Positions 1 to 6,243 of a DNA stretch of 9,819 bases are shown here, piece after piece. The notes beneath the pieces are model-generated. The model was not told the origin of the DNA. It did no database searches and saw only the letters and a program-made list of their open reading frames with translations. The stretch is from Methylotenera_A sp031373695 (GTDB lineage Bacteria > Pseudomonadota > Gammaproteobacteria > Burkholderiales > Methylophilaceae). The DNA lies in contig JANMNC010000092.1 of assembly GCA_031373695.1 (NCBI GenBank), positions 1-9,819 on the forward strand, read 5' to 3'. The translations under genes were made by a program, and so were the position numbers. Numbering within the stretch: the stretch's first letter is position 1; each line of letters begins with the position of its first letter.

Positions 1-536
1 ACATCGGCGCGGCCACCAGCAAAGCCAAAGGTTTTTAAGCCCATCGAATCTAGCGCAACATTACCAGTTAACACCACTAAATCGGCCCAAGAAAGTTTAT
101 TGCCGTATTTTTGTTTAATCGGCCAAAGCAAGCGGCGCGCTTTATCTAAGTTGCCGTTATCTGGCCAACTGTTCAATGGTGCAAAACGCTGTGTGCCGCC
201 ACCAGCACCACCGCGACCATCGGCAATACGGTAAGTACCTGCGGCATGCCATGACATACGGATGAAAAATGGGCCATAATGACCATAGTCGGCAGGCCAC
301 CAATCTTGTGAGTCGGTCATCAAGGCGTGCAAATCGGCAACTACGGCGTTTAAATCTAGGCTTTTAAATGCATCAGCATAATTAAAATCCTCACCCATCG
401 GGTTAGATAATGGGCAATGCTGATTCAGTAATTTAACGTTTAACTGATTAGGCCACCAGTCTGCATTGGTTCTTGCACTAGCAACTGCATTTTTGGAAGT
501 ACCACCCGAGAATGGGCATTTTGATTCTGATGTCAT
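1..536 (-). CDS. katG: Catalase-peroxidase KatG, N-terminal part (runs off left edge)
   Basis: Bifunctional heme catalase/peroxidase that removes hydrogen peroxide. The ATG at 536-534 is preceded by AAAGGAGAAG, a strong ribosome binding site, and 178 codons are visible before the window ends. The start MTSESKCPFSGG is typical of the family. The distal heme-pocket motif RMSWHAAGTYR holds the catalytic Arg93, Trp96 and His97 (numbering from this start); that Trp belongs to the Met-Tyr-Trp crosslink known in KatG. The tracts DWWPADYGHYGPFF and ADGRGGAGGGTQRFAP are also characteristic. No frameshift is seen. The full protein is normally about 720-740 residues, so the proximal heme His and the C-terminal domain lie outside the window. 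It is divergent from oxyR, the usual activator of katG, and a candidate OxyR site lies between them. The enzyme is normally cytoplasmic. Confidence 0.97.
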   Translation of the reverse strand, partial: MTSESKCPFSGGTSKNAVASARTNADWWPNQLNVKLLNQHCPLSNPMGEDFNYADAFKSLDLNAVVADLHALMTDSQDWWPADYGHYGPFFIRMSWHAAGTYRIADGRGGAGGGTQRFAPLNSWPDNGNLDKARRLLWPIKQKYGNKLSWADLVVLTGNVALDSMGLKTFGFAGGRAD

Positions 537-592
537 AAACTTCTCCTTTGATTGTTTATTGTTTACTAATTTTGGCTTAGTAAAAGTAATTT

Positions 593-664
593 TTAATGCG
601 CTGCTGCATACTGAGCTAGCAATTCTGTAAATTGCAGAAAGCTAGTTTCAAAAACTGTTTTCAT
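593..664 (-). CDS. Possible 23-residue small ORF in the katG leader
   Basis: A 23-codon ORF, upstream of and on the same strand as katG, begins MKTVFETSF and ends LAQYAAAH, with a TAA stop. Its ATG is preceded by GGAGAA at 675-670, five bases away, which is a good ribosome binding site and resembles that of katG. The stop lies 56 bases before the katG ATG. I do not recognise the peptide; it reads as a short amphipathic helix with aromatic residues and no cysteines. It could be a leader peptide, a small stress protein, or a chance ORF in a structured leader RNA, since a hairpin (616-645) lies inside it. The case for translation is the ribosome binding site and the position only. Confidence 0.4.
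   Translation of the reverse strand: MKTVFETSFLQFTELLAQYAAAH
616..645 (-). other. Hairpin inside the katG leader / small ORF
   Basis: An inverted repeat pairs CTAGC (616-620) with GCTAG (641-645) and TTCTG (623-627) with CAGAA (635-639). A 2/1-base internal loop separates the two stems, and the loop is seven bases. No U-run follows on the - strand, so it does not look like an intrinsic terminator. In a katG transcript it would lie about 80 bases upstream of the start codon. It may influence leader translation or mRNA stability; this is inference. Confidence 0.4.
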
Positions 665-698
665 GCTGCTTCTCCATAAATATTAATGCAGAAATGGC

Positions 699-727
699 AT
701 TGTAAATAGCACAATATGATTTGCATA
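699..727 (-). promoter_or_regulatory. Candidate katG promoter (weak -35, OxyR-dependent type)
   Basis: Read on the - strand, TACAAT (704-699) matches the sigma-70 -10 hexamer at five of six positions. The -35 hexamer 17 bases upstream, TATGCA (727-722), is poor. A weak -35 directly abutted by the putative OxyR site (728-764) is the arrangement expected for an activator-dependent promoter. Transcription would start near 692, leaving the ribosome binding site of the small ORF intact. Confidence 0.4.
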
Positions 728-764
728 ATTGTAAGTTTTGATGTTGTTGATTTGTAAAACTTAT
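728..764. promoter_or_regulatory. Candidate OxyR operator between katG and oxyR
   Basis: Two 15-base elements, 728-742 (ATTGTAAGTTTTGAT) and 750-764 (ATTTGTAAAACTTAT), are spaced 22 bases apart. They are compared with the known OxyR half-operator ATAGnTnnnAnCTAT, two of which are separated by 7 bases. By eye they match 5/10 and 7/10 of the specified bases. The second element is the core of a longer inverted repeat, TTGAT-N11-ATCAA (747-767), which fits the LysR-family T-N11-A rule. Position supports the call: the site overlaps the -35 of the oxyR promoter (autorepression) and abuts the -35 of the katG promoter (activation). Confidence 0.5.
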
Positions 765-775
765 CAATGTATGAT
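747..775 (+). promoter_or_regulatory. Candidate sigma-70 promoter of oxyR
   Basis: TTGATT (747-752) and TATGAT (770-775) are separated by 17 bases and match the consensus hexamers at four and five positions. Transcription would start near 782, giving a leader of about 20 bases that contains the TAGGAT ribosome binding site (788-793). The putative OxyR site covers the -35, which predicts negative autoregulation. Confidence 0.5.
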
Positions 776-801
776 TAATATATTAAATAGGATGTTAAAA
801 C

Positions 802-1704
802 ATGAGCCTTACGGAATTAAAATTTATTGTTGCGGTGGCGCAAGAACGTAATTTTAGGCGAGCAGCAGAAAAATGCTTTGTTACCCAGCCTGCATTAAGT
901 TTGGGCATTAAAAAGTTAGAAGAAGAGCTAAAAGTAGTAATTTTTGAGCGTAGTCGTACCGATGTGTCGATGACTGAAATCGGTGCGCAAATTGTAGAAC
1001 AAGCATCACGCGTTTTAGAAGAAGCAGCACGCATTAAACAATTAGCAGATTTGGGCAAAAATCAATTGAAAGGCTCATTAAAGTTAGGCTTAATACATTC
1101 TATTGGGCCTTATTTATTGCCAGAAATTATTCCAATTTTGCGTAAAACTGCACCCGATATGCCATTAGAAGTAGAAGAAAACTTAACTGCAAATTTAGAG
1201 AGTCAACTTAAAAACGGCGTGTTAGATGTTGCTATTATTGCATTGCCCTTTGATGTGGCAGGCCTGCAATATCGCGCACTGTATGATGAGGAATTTGACG
1301 TAGTGGTGCCTAGCCACCATCATTGGGCAACTCGTAAAAGCATAAAGCCAGAAGAACTGTCAGACGAAAAAGTATTGCTGCTAAATAGCGGTCACTGCTT
1401 TAGTAACCAAGTAACACAAGCGTGCCCAGAGCTATCACGTAAAGGTGAGATACTGCAGGGTAACTCGCTAGAGACCATACGCAATATGGTGGCATCAAAC
1501 CTAGGTATTACGGTGTTACCTTGTTCGGCCACGGCGGCGCGTTACAACAACCCGCTTATTAAAGTCATTCCATTTGTTAGCCCTGCACCTACAAGACGTA
1601 TAGCCATTGCTTGGCGCAAAAGCTTTGTGCGGTTAGAAGCGGTAGAAAAAATAGCTGAAGCGATTAAAGCGATTGATTCAGATTACATGAAAACAGTGCA
1701 TTAA
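802..1704 (+). CDS. oxyR: Hydrogen peroxide sensor OxyR (LysR-family regulator)
   Basis: LysR-type regulator of 300 residues; E. coli OxyR has 305. The N-terminal winged helix-turn-helix (about residues 1-60) contains the typical LysR stretch FRRAAEKCFVTQPALS. The C-terminal part is the periplasmic-binding-protein-like sensor domain. Two features single out OxyR among LysR proteins: SGHCF with Cys199 and ACPEL with Cys208, the same numbers as the disulfide-forming pair of E. coli OxyR, followed by the conserved NSLETIRNMV stretch (221-230). Peroxide oxidises the pair and switches the tetramer to an activator of katG and other defence genes. The start ATG has TAGGAT nine bases upstream. It is divergent from katG, and a terminator follows at 1737-1763. 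Alternative LysR members are unlikely given both cysteines. Confidence 0.96.
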   Translation: MSLTELKFIVAVAQERNFRRAAEKCFVTQPALSLGIKKLEEELKVVIFERSRTDVSMTEIGAQIVEQASRVLEEAARIKQLADLGKNQLKGSLKLGLIHSIGPYLLPEIIPILRKTAPDMPLEVEENLTANLESQLKNGVLDVAIIALPFDVAGLQYRALYDEEFDVVVPSHHHWATRKSIKPEELSDEKVLLLNSGHCFSNQVTQACPELSRKGEILQGNSLETIRNMVASNLGITVLPCSATAARYNNPLIKVIPFVSPAPTRRIAIAWRKSFVRLEAVEKIAEAIKAIDSDYMKTVH

Positions 1705-1736
1705 ATACAGCAGCTTTATATAAGTTATAGGCAATA

Positions 1737-1763
1737 AAAAAGGACGCAATATGCGTCCTTTTT
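1737..1763. terminator. Intrinsic terminator shared by oxyR (+) and pqqA (-)
   Basis: A perfect 7-bp core stem, GGACGCA (1742-1748) with TGCGTCC (1752-1758), has a 3-base ATA loop. It is flanked by an A-run (1736-1741) and a T-run (1759-1763). Because A- and T-runs flank the stem on opposite sides, the hairpin has a U-tract in either direction. It lies 33 bases after the oxyR stop and 14 bases after the pqqA stop, between convergent genes. Confidence 0.92.
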
Positions 1764-1776
1764 AAACACGTTTGTA

Positions 1777-1848
1777 TTACTTATTCATTACGTACATTGT
1801 AACTTCAAAGCCAAAACGCATTTCTGTAGCTGCTGGTGTTGTCCACAT
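1777..1848 (-). CDS. pqqA: Coenzyme PQQ precursor peptide PqqA (solitary copy)
   Basis: PqqA is the ribosomal peptide from which pyrroloquinoline quinone is made. The radical-SAM enzyme PqqE, with the chaperone PqqD, links a Glu and a Tyr, which are then excised and processed. This ORF encodes 23 residues, the usual length in many bacteria. It starts MWTTPAATEMRFGFEVTMY and carries the diagnostic RxGFEVTMY block, with Glu15 and Tyr19 spaced E-x3-Y as required. AGGAGA lies six bases before the ATG, and a terminator lies directly downstream, so it appears to be monocistronic. No pqqB, C, D or E is in the window, so the maturation genes must be elsewhere. PQQ would serve periplasmic dehydrogenases such as methanol dehydrogenase; that use is inferred. 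Such short genes are often missed by automatic annotation. Confidence 0.95.
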   Translation of the reverse strand: MWTTPAATEMRFGFEVTMYVMNK

Positions 1849-1883
1849 GATAAATCTCCTGTTAAGTTATTAATTAAGTACAC

Positions 1884-1911
1884 AATCTATAAGTTGAATA
1901 TTACAGAACAA
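1884..1911 (-). promoter_or_regulatory. Weak candidate promoter of pqqA
   Basis: On the - strand, TTGTTC (1911-1906) and TAGATT (1889-1884) are separated by 16 bases. Each matches the consensus only partly. The position, about 35 bases from the pqqA start, is reasonable, but other AT-rich hexamers nearby could serve. Confidence 0.25.
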
Positions 1912-1946
1912 GTTATTTTGACGCGTGTGTGATGTTATTAAAAACC

Positions 1947-1965
1947 AATAATGATTTTCATTAGA
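1947..1965. promoter_or_regulatory. Fur-box-like palindrome upstream of pqqA
   Basis: The 19-mer AATAATGATTTTCATTAGA matches the classical Fur box GATAATGATAATCATTATC at 15 of 19 positions in its better orientation. It lies in the 167-base gap between the DUF3426 gene stop and pqqA, so pqqA is the only gene it could serve directly. It is about 100 bases from the start codon, further upstream than a typical repressing Fur site. The AT-rich background raises the chance of coincidence. Confidence 0.35.
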
Positions 1966-2015
1966 ACTTATATGTGAGTACAAAATTTAAGTGCATAAAC
2001 ACACTAGCCTGCCAA

Positions 2016-2969
2016 TTAATAAACCAACAAAACACGGTAACCAGCCACGGGCAGGTTGCTTGCATTAATAGCAAGGTTAATACGCACTTCTTGGCGTGCT
2101 TCTATACCAATATCTACCTTGGTATTTGCGGCTAAATACTCACTAGGCGTAACTAGTCTTCTCAAAACGGGCTGGTCCTGCGTATCGGTAAGCGTTAATT
2201 CAATGTTTGGGTAAGCTTGAACATGATTTGCATTATTAATTAACAAGCTAGAAAAATTAATCACATCTTGAAAATCATCGCTTTCTTGCATATCAGAGTC
2301 ATCAATAGTTAACAAATCTACATTTTTAGGTAGATTTATTTCACATTGCAAAGCTTGGCAAGCTTGCGTTAAATAAGGTTTAAATTGCGGATATTGCGCA
2401 GATATTTGCGTACGCGAAAAATAAATGGTCTGCAAAGCCGCCAAAGTTATTAGTAAAATACCAAACAGCGGTAACAATAAATTTTTTGCTTTAAATTTGT
2501 TTTTTGTAAATTTGGGGTCACTGCTTAAATCTTCAATAACAATCGGGTCTGCTAGTTCGTCAGCATCATCAAATGTTTCAATCACCGGCACATAATCGTC
2601 AATATAGGGCTCGTTAATTGAAGGCGCAACAGATTCTAAATTTGATAAATTAGGAACACTATCTAGAACACCATTCAACATTTCGCTGATCGGTTTTTCT
2701 TCAATAACAAAAGTTGGCTCTGCTAGAGGGGGTGGCTCTAATGAATCAGCACTGGCGATGTCGTTATTATCAACACTAAACTCATTGTCTAAACTGGCGT
2801 TATATTCGGCGGCACTATGAATATCGTCAGAGACTTCGGTAAGACGATTTTTAGCGTTAAATATATGTTCGCAATGACCGCATTGTACTTTGCCACGATG
2901 CGCTTTTAGGTGCTCTTTATTGAGTAAAAACTGGGTTTCACATGCAGGGCAAGAGGTGATGTAATTCAT
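2016..2969 (-). CDS. Zinc-ribbon membrane protein with DUF3426 domain
   Basis: Protein of 317 residues from the chosen start. The N-terminus is an MJ0042-type zinc ribbon, CPAC (Cys7, Cys10) and CGHC (Cys30, Cys33). An acidic, low-complexity linker follows (about 45-155). One transmembrane helix comes next, after a Lys-rich stretch (LLLPLFGILLITLAAL, about 163-184). The C-terminal DUF3426 region is probably periplasmic. I chose the ATG at 2969-2967 because it overlaps the prmA stop as ATGA and places the zinc ribbon at the N-terminus, as in relatives; an upstream in-frame TTG at 2996 lies within prmA and is less likely. Translational coupling to prmA is expected. The function is not established; a zinc-binding cytosolic head on a membrane anchor suggests sensing or assembly, but that is speculation. 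Confidence 0.85.
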   Translation of the reverse strand: MNYITSCPACETQFLLNKEHLKAHRGKVQCGHCEHIFNAKNRLTEVSDDIHSAAEYNASLDNEFSVDNNDIASADSLEPPPLAEPTFVIEEKPISEMLNGVLDSVPNLSNLESVAPSINEPYIDDYVPVIETFDDADELADPIVIEDLSSDPKFTKNKFKAKNLLLPLFGILLITLAALQTIYFSRTQISAQYPQFKPYLTQACQALQCEINLPKNVDLLTIDDSDMQESDDFQDVINFSSLLINNANHVQAYPNIELTLTDTQDQPVLRRLVTPSEYLAANTKVDIGIEARQEVRINLAINASNLPVAGYRVLLVY

Positions 2970-3853
2970 TTTTTGGTGCCGGTTAGCAATATCCAAGCAT
3001 CTTTTTGATGAGGTATATCCATATTAAACCATTCACTATAGCGCTCTGTAAGCGCTTCTGTTTGAGTTTCTAATATGCCAGATAATGCCAAATGCCCACC
3101 AGTTTTGCAATATTTAGCCAATGCAGGCGCTAATACCATGAGCGCACTCGACAAAATATTGGCGACCACCACATCAAATGTTTGGTGTGAATACGAATTA
3201 GCATCATAAAATTCAATATCTACTTGGTTTTGCTGTGCATTGTAGTGGCTGGCAGTAATGGCTTGCTCGTCAATATCTACGCCAACTACATGGTTAGCGC
3301 CCAGTTTTTTTGCCGCAATGGCTAATATGCCAGAGCCACAACCGTAATCAAGCACCGTTTGGTTTTGCAGCAGTTGCTTGGTGAGCCACTCTAAACACAA
3401 ATGTGTAGTAGGGTGGCTACCAGTACCAAAAGCTAAACCTGGGTCTAGCACAATATTAATAGCGTTTTGGTTGGGCGATTCATGCCAAGTTGGCACAATC
3501 CACAGGTTATTAGTAATTTTTATGGGGTCAAATTGTGCTTGGGTGGCACGTACCCAATCTTGCTCTTCAATAATTTCTGTATTGTAGCTAAAGTGATTGA
3601 TTGCGGTTGCATTAACCAATGATTGAATAACCTGCAAAATATCAATATCGGCATCAAACATAGCGGTAACAATATTCTGTTGCCAAATGCCAGGCGGAGG
3701 GTCGCCAGGCTCACCAAAAATAGCTTGTTCGGCCAGTGTTTCAGCGTTTGCATCTTCAATGCTGGCAGATAGCGCGCCAATATCCATTAAGGCGTCACTA
3801 ATTAAATCAGCATTTTGCTCGGTTGCATTAATTTTAAGTAATAGCCACGCCAT
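2966..3853 (-). CDS. prmA: Ribosomal protein L11 methyltransferase PrmA
   Basis: SAM-dependent methyltransferase that trimethylates amino groups of ribosomal protein L11 in the cytoplasm. It has 295 residues; E. coli PrmA has 293. The N-terminal substrate-binding domain (about 1-100) begins MAWLLLKI. The catalytic domain shows the PrmA signature LDPGLAFGTGSHPTTH (136-151), the SAM-binding motif VLDYGCGSG (167-175) and acidic motif GVDID (191-195), and the NILSSAL motif (232-238). It follows accC after a 45-base gap and ends in an ATGA overlap with the zinc-ribbon gene. The upstream ribosome binding site is weak (GGCAGC). The accC-prmA-DUF3426 order is common in Betaproteobacteria. Confidence 0.97.
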   Translation of the reverse strand: MAWLLLKINATEQNADLISDALMDIGALSASIEDANAETLAEQAIFGEPGDPPPGIWQQNIVTAMFDADIDILQVIQSLVNATAINHFSYNTEIIEEQDWVRATQAQFDPIKITNNLWIVPTWHESPNQNAINIVLDPGLAFGTGSHPTTHLCLEWLTKQLLQNQTVLDYGCGSGILAIAAKKLGANHVVGVDIDEQAITASHYNAQQNQVDIEFYDANSYSHQTFDVVVANILSSALMVLAPALAKYCKTGGHLALSGILETQTEALTERYSEWFNMDIPHQKDAWILLTGTKK

Positions 3854-3898
3854 TAATGAGCTGCCGATTGGTTAGAAATAATACTAATTTTAATTAAG

Positions 3899-5248
3899 TT
3901 ACTTATGATTAATGCCCAATTTTTGCTCAAGATAATGAATGCTAGTACCACCTAATTGAAACGCGGCATCTGCCATTAAATCTGCATGCAAAGGAATATT
4001 CGTTTTAATACCATCTACCATCATTTCAGATAGTGCAATGCGCATACGAGCAATGGCTTGTTCGCGCGTGGCACCATAAGTAATCAGCTTGCCTATCATC
4101 GAATCGTAATTAGGCGGCACTGTATAGCCTGCGTAAGCGTGTGTATCTATGCGTACACCTGGCCCACCTGGCATATGCAGCGTTGTTATTTTGCCAGGTG
4201 ACGGTATAAAGTTGTAGGGATCTTCTGCGTTAATGCGGCATTCAATAGCATGGCCGCGCAGCTCAATATCTTTTTGACGAAATTTTAGTTTCTCGCCAGC
4301 TGCTACAAAAATTTGCTGCTGAACCAAATCTAAGCCAGTAATCATCTCAGTAACGGTGTGCTCTACCTGCAAGCGTGTGTTCATTTCTATAAAATAAAAC
4401 TCACCGTTTTCGTATAAAAATTCAAAAGTACCTGCGCCACGATATTTAATTTTTCGGCAAGCTTCGGCACAACGTTCACCAATTTTGTCGCGTAATTTTG
4501 GGTTTAACAGCGGTGACGGCGCTTCTTCAATAATTTTTTGATGGCGACGCTGCATCGAGCAATCGCGGTCGCCCAAATATACGGCATTACCATGTTGATC
4601 GGCCAATATTTGAATCTCAATATGACGTGGATTTTCTAGAAACTTCTCCATATAAACCACGGGGTTGCCAAAAGCAGCTTGTGCTTCAGCCTTGGTCATA
4701 TTCACAGCATTAATCAGCGCGGCTTCGGTGTGTACTACGCGCATGCCGCGCCCACCACCACCACCAGCCGCTTTAATAATAACGGGGTAGCCAACTTTTT
4801 TACCAGTTTTAATAATTTCTGCTGGGTCGTCTGGTAGGGCACCATCAGAACCTGGCACGCAAGGTACACCAGCTCTTTTCATGGCATCTTTAGCCGAAAC
4901 TTTGTCACCCATTAAGCGAATTGTTTCTGCCCTTGGGCCAATAAATACAAAGCCACTTTGTTCTACGCGCTCGGCAAAATCTGCATTCTCGGATAAAAAT
5001 CCATAGCCTGGATGAATGGCCTGTGCATCGGTAACTTCTGCCGCGCTAATTACAGCAGGAATATTTAAATAACTGAGATTAGACTGCGCTGGACCAATAC
5101 AAACAGATTCATCAGCTAGTTTTACATACTTGGCTTCTTTATCTGCTTCAGAATGTACTGCAACGGTTTTAATGCCCAACTCACGGCACGCGCGCTGCAC
5201 ACGCAGTGCAATCTCTCCGCGATTAGCAATCAATATTTTTTCGAACAT
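3899..5248 (-). CDS. accC: Biotin carboxylase subunit of acetyl-CoA carboxylase
   Basis: Uses ATP and bicarbonate to carboxylate the biotin on AccB, the first half of malonyl-CoA synthesis for fatty acids. It has 449 residues, the same length as E. coli AccC, and the catalytic residues fall at the same numbers: Lys116, Lys159, His209, Lys238, Glu276, Glu288, Arg292, Glu296 and Arg338. The glycine-rich ATP-grasp loop AAGGGGGRGMR (160-170) and the motif EMNTRLQVEHTVTE are clear. The N-terminal biotin-carboxylase domain begins MFEKILIANRGEIA. The ATG lies four bases after the accB stop, so the two are surely cotranscribed and probably translationally coupled, as no clear ribosome binding site precedes it. 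Confidence 0.98.
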   Translation of the reverse strand: MFEKILIANRGEIALRVQRACRELGIKTVAVHSEADKEAKYVKLADESVCIGPAQSNLSYLNIPAVISAAEVTDAQAIHPGYGFLSENADFAERVEQSGFVFIGPRAETIRLMGDKVSAKDAMKRAGVPCVPGSDGALPDDPAEIIKTGKKVGYPVIIKAAGGGGGRGMRVVHTEAALINAVNMTKAEAQAAFGNPVVYMEKFLENPRHIEIQILADQHGNAVYLGDRDCSMQRRHQKIIEEAPSPLLNPKLRDKIGERCAEACRKIKYRGAGTFEFLYENGEFYFIEMNTRLQVEHTVTEMITGLDLVQQQIFVAAGEKLKFRQKDIELRGHAIECRINAEDPYNFIPSPGKITTLHMPGGPGVRIDTHAYAGYTVPPNYDSMIGKLITYGATREQAIARMRIALSEMMVDGIKTNIPLHADLMADAAFQLGGTSIHYLEQKLGINHK

Positions 5249-5252
5249 TTAA

Positions 5253-5711
5253 TTAACCAATCACAAATAAAGGTTCGCCATATTCAACTGGCTGGCCGTT
5301 CTCAACTAATATTTTTTTAATCACGCCAGCAAAATCACACTCAATCTCGTTTAGTAATTTCATGGCTTCAATAATACAAATCGTATCACCTATCGCTACG
5401 CTAGACCCCACGTCAACAAAGGCTTTGGCATCGGGTGAAGATGATCGGTAAAACGTACCAACCATTGGTGATTTAACGATATGGCCTTCTTCTACAGCGG
5501 CAACAGGCGCAGCGGCAGTTGAGCTTGCCGGTGCGGCATGTGCCATAGGCTGAGGCGCCATGTGCGGTGCAGCCATATAATGCGCAGGCGCGGCACTGGG
5601 CATTAATGCACGGCTAATACGTACTTTTTCTTCGCCTTCGGTTAGCTCTAGCTCAGATATGCCTGATTCTTCTACTAAATCGATTAGTTTTTTAAGTTTG
5701 CGTAAATCCAT
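5253..5711 (-). CDS. accB: Biotin carboxyl carrier protein of acetyl-CoA carboxylase
   Basis: Carries biotin between the biotin carboxylase and carboxyltransferase components. It has 152 residues; E. coli AccB has 156. The N-terminal region MDLRKLKKLIDLVEESGI (1-18) is the AccC-interacting and dimerising part. Residues about 36-75 form an Ala/Pro-rich flexible linker that is unusually rich in Met and His (HYMAAPHMAPQPMAH). The biotinyl domain (about 78-152) contains SPMVGTFYRSSSP and the biotinylation motif EAMKL with Lys118. GAGG precedes the ATG at a good distance. It sits between aroQ and accC, the standard proteobacterial arrangement. Confidence 0.98.
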   Translation of the reverse strand: MDLRKLKKLIDLVEESGISELELTEGEEKVRISRALMPSAAPAHYMAAPHMAPQPMAHAAPASSTAAAPVAAVEEGHIVKSPMVGTFYRSSSPDAKAFVDVGSSVAIGDTICIIEAMKLLNEIECDFAGVIKKILVENGQPVEYGEPLFVIG

Positions 5712-5749
5712 AATAACCTCGGAGATGATCTATTTTAAAGATAGTTTTT

Positions 5750-6220
5750 TTATAATGTAGTGGTATTAAATTGACTGCTAGCGTAATTAAAAGCAGCGTT
5801 ATAGCCTTCTGCTCCTAAACCACTTATTACGCCAATGGCAATGTCGCTAAAGTAAGAATGATGCCTAAAGCTTTCACGGGCATACACGTTAGATAAATGC
5901 ACTTCAATAAAAGCAATTTTTACAGCAGAAAGTGCATCGCGCATGGCGATAGATGTGTGTGTAAATGCGGCAGGATTAATAATAATAAAATCAACAGGCA
6001 GGCTTGCGGATGATTGATTAGCAAGCGACTGAATTTTAGCGACGATTTCAGCCTCAGAGTTGCTTTGATAAGTCTCTAAAGCAATGTTTGCCTGCTTTGC
6101 TAATGTTTGAAGATTACTGTTAATGCTGGCCAGTGTGGCGTTACCATAATGCTCTGGCTCACGTAAACCCAATAAGTTTAGGTTAGGGCCATGCAACACC
6201 AATATTGACTTAGCGCCCAC
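5750..6220 (-). CDS. aroQ: 3-dehydroquinate dehydratase, type II
   Basis: Third step of the shikimate pathway: 3-dehydroquinate to 3-dehydroshikimate, in the cytoplasm. It has 156 residues, slightly longer than the usual 145-150. Active-site features are visible: GPNLNLLGLREP with Arg20 and the catalytic Tyr25 on the flexible loop, INPAAFTHTS with Asn82, and EVHLSN with the catalytic His108. The C-terminal GLGAEGYNAA is family-typical. The start is a GTG (6220-6218) with AGGTG a few bases upstream; no ATG gives the conserved N-terminus. It is the first gene of the aroQ-accB-accC run, 38 bases before accB, and a strong palindrome lies upstream. Confidence 0.97.
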   Translation of the reverse strand: MGAKSILVLHGPNLNLLGLREPEHYGNATLASINSNLQTLAKQANIALETYQSNSEAEIVAKIQSLANQSSASLPVDFIIINPAAFTHTSIAMRDALSAVKIAFIEVHLSNVYARESFRHHSYFSDIAIGVISGLGAEGYNAAFNYASSQFNTTTL

Positions 6221-6243
6221 AACACACCTGCAATAAGCACTTA

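Noticed and set aside
795..1058. 87-codon ORF on the - strand inside oxyR
   Set aside because: It is antisense to the DNA-binding domain of a clear oxyR and resembles nothing known to me.
1681..1704. The small ORF upstream of katG and the oxyR 3' end share ATGAAAACAGT at the front and GCATTAAA at the stop
   Set aside because: The shared words are short (8-11 bases), the interiors do not align, and no longer flanking repeat supports a duplication. Coincidence in AT-rich DNA is more likely.
1985..2012. Possible terminator after the DUF3426 gene (AGTG/CACT arms on the - strand)
   Set aside because: Only a 4-bp stem with an 8-base loop and an interrupted T-rich tail; too weak to call.
2016..2996. 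Longer start (TTG at 2996) for the zinc-ribbon protein
   Set aside because: It would lie 30 bases inside prmA and add nine residues before the N-terminal zinc ribbon. The ATG overlapping the prmA stop is the better start.
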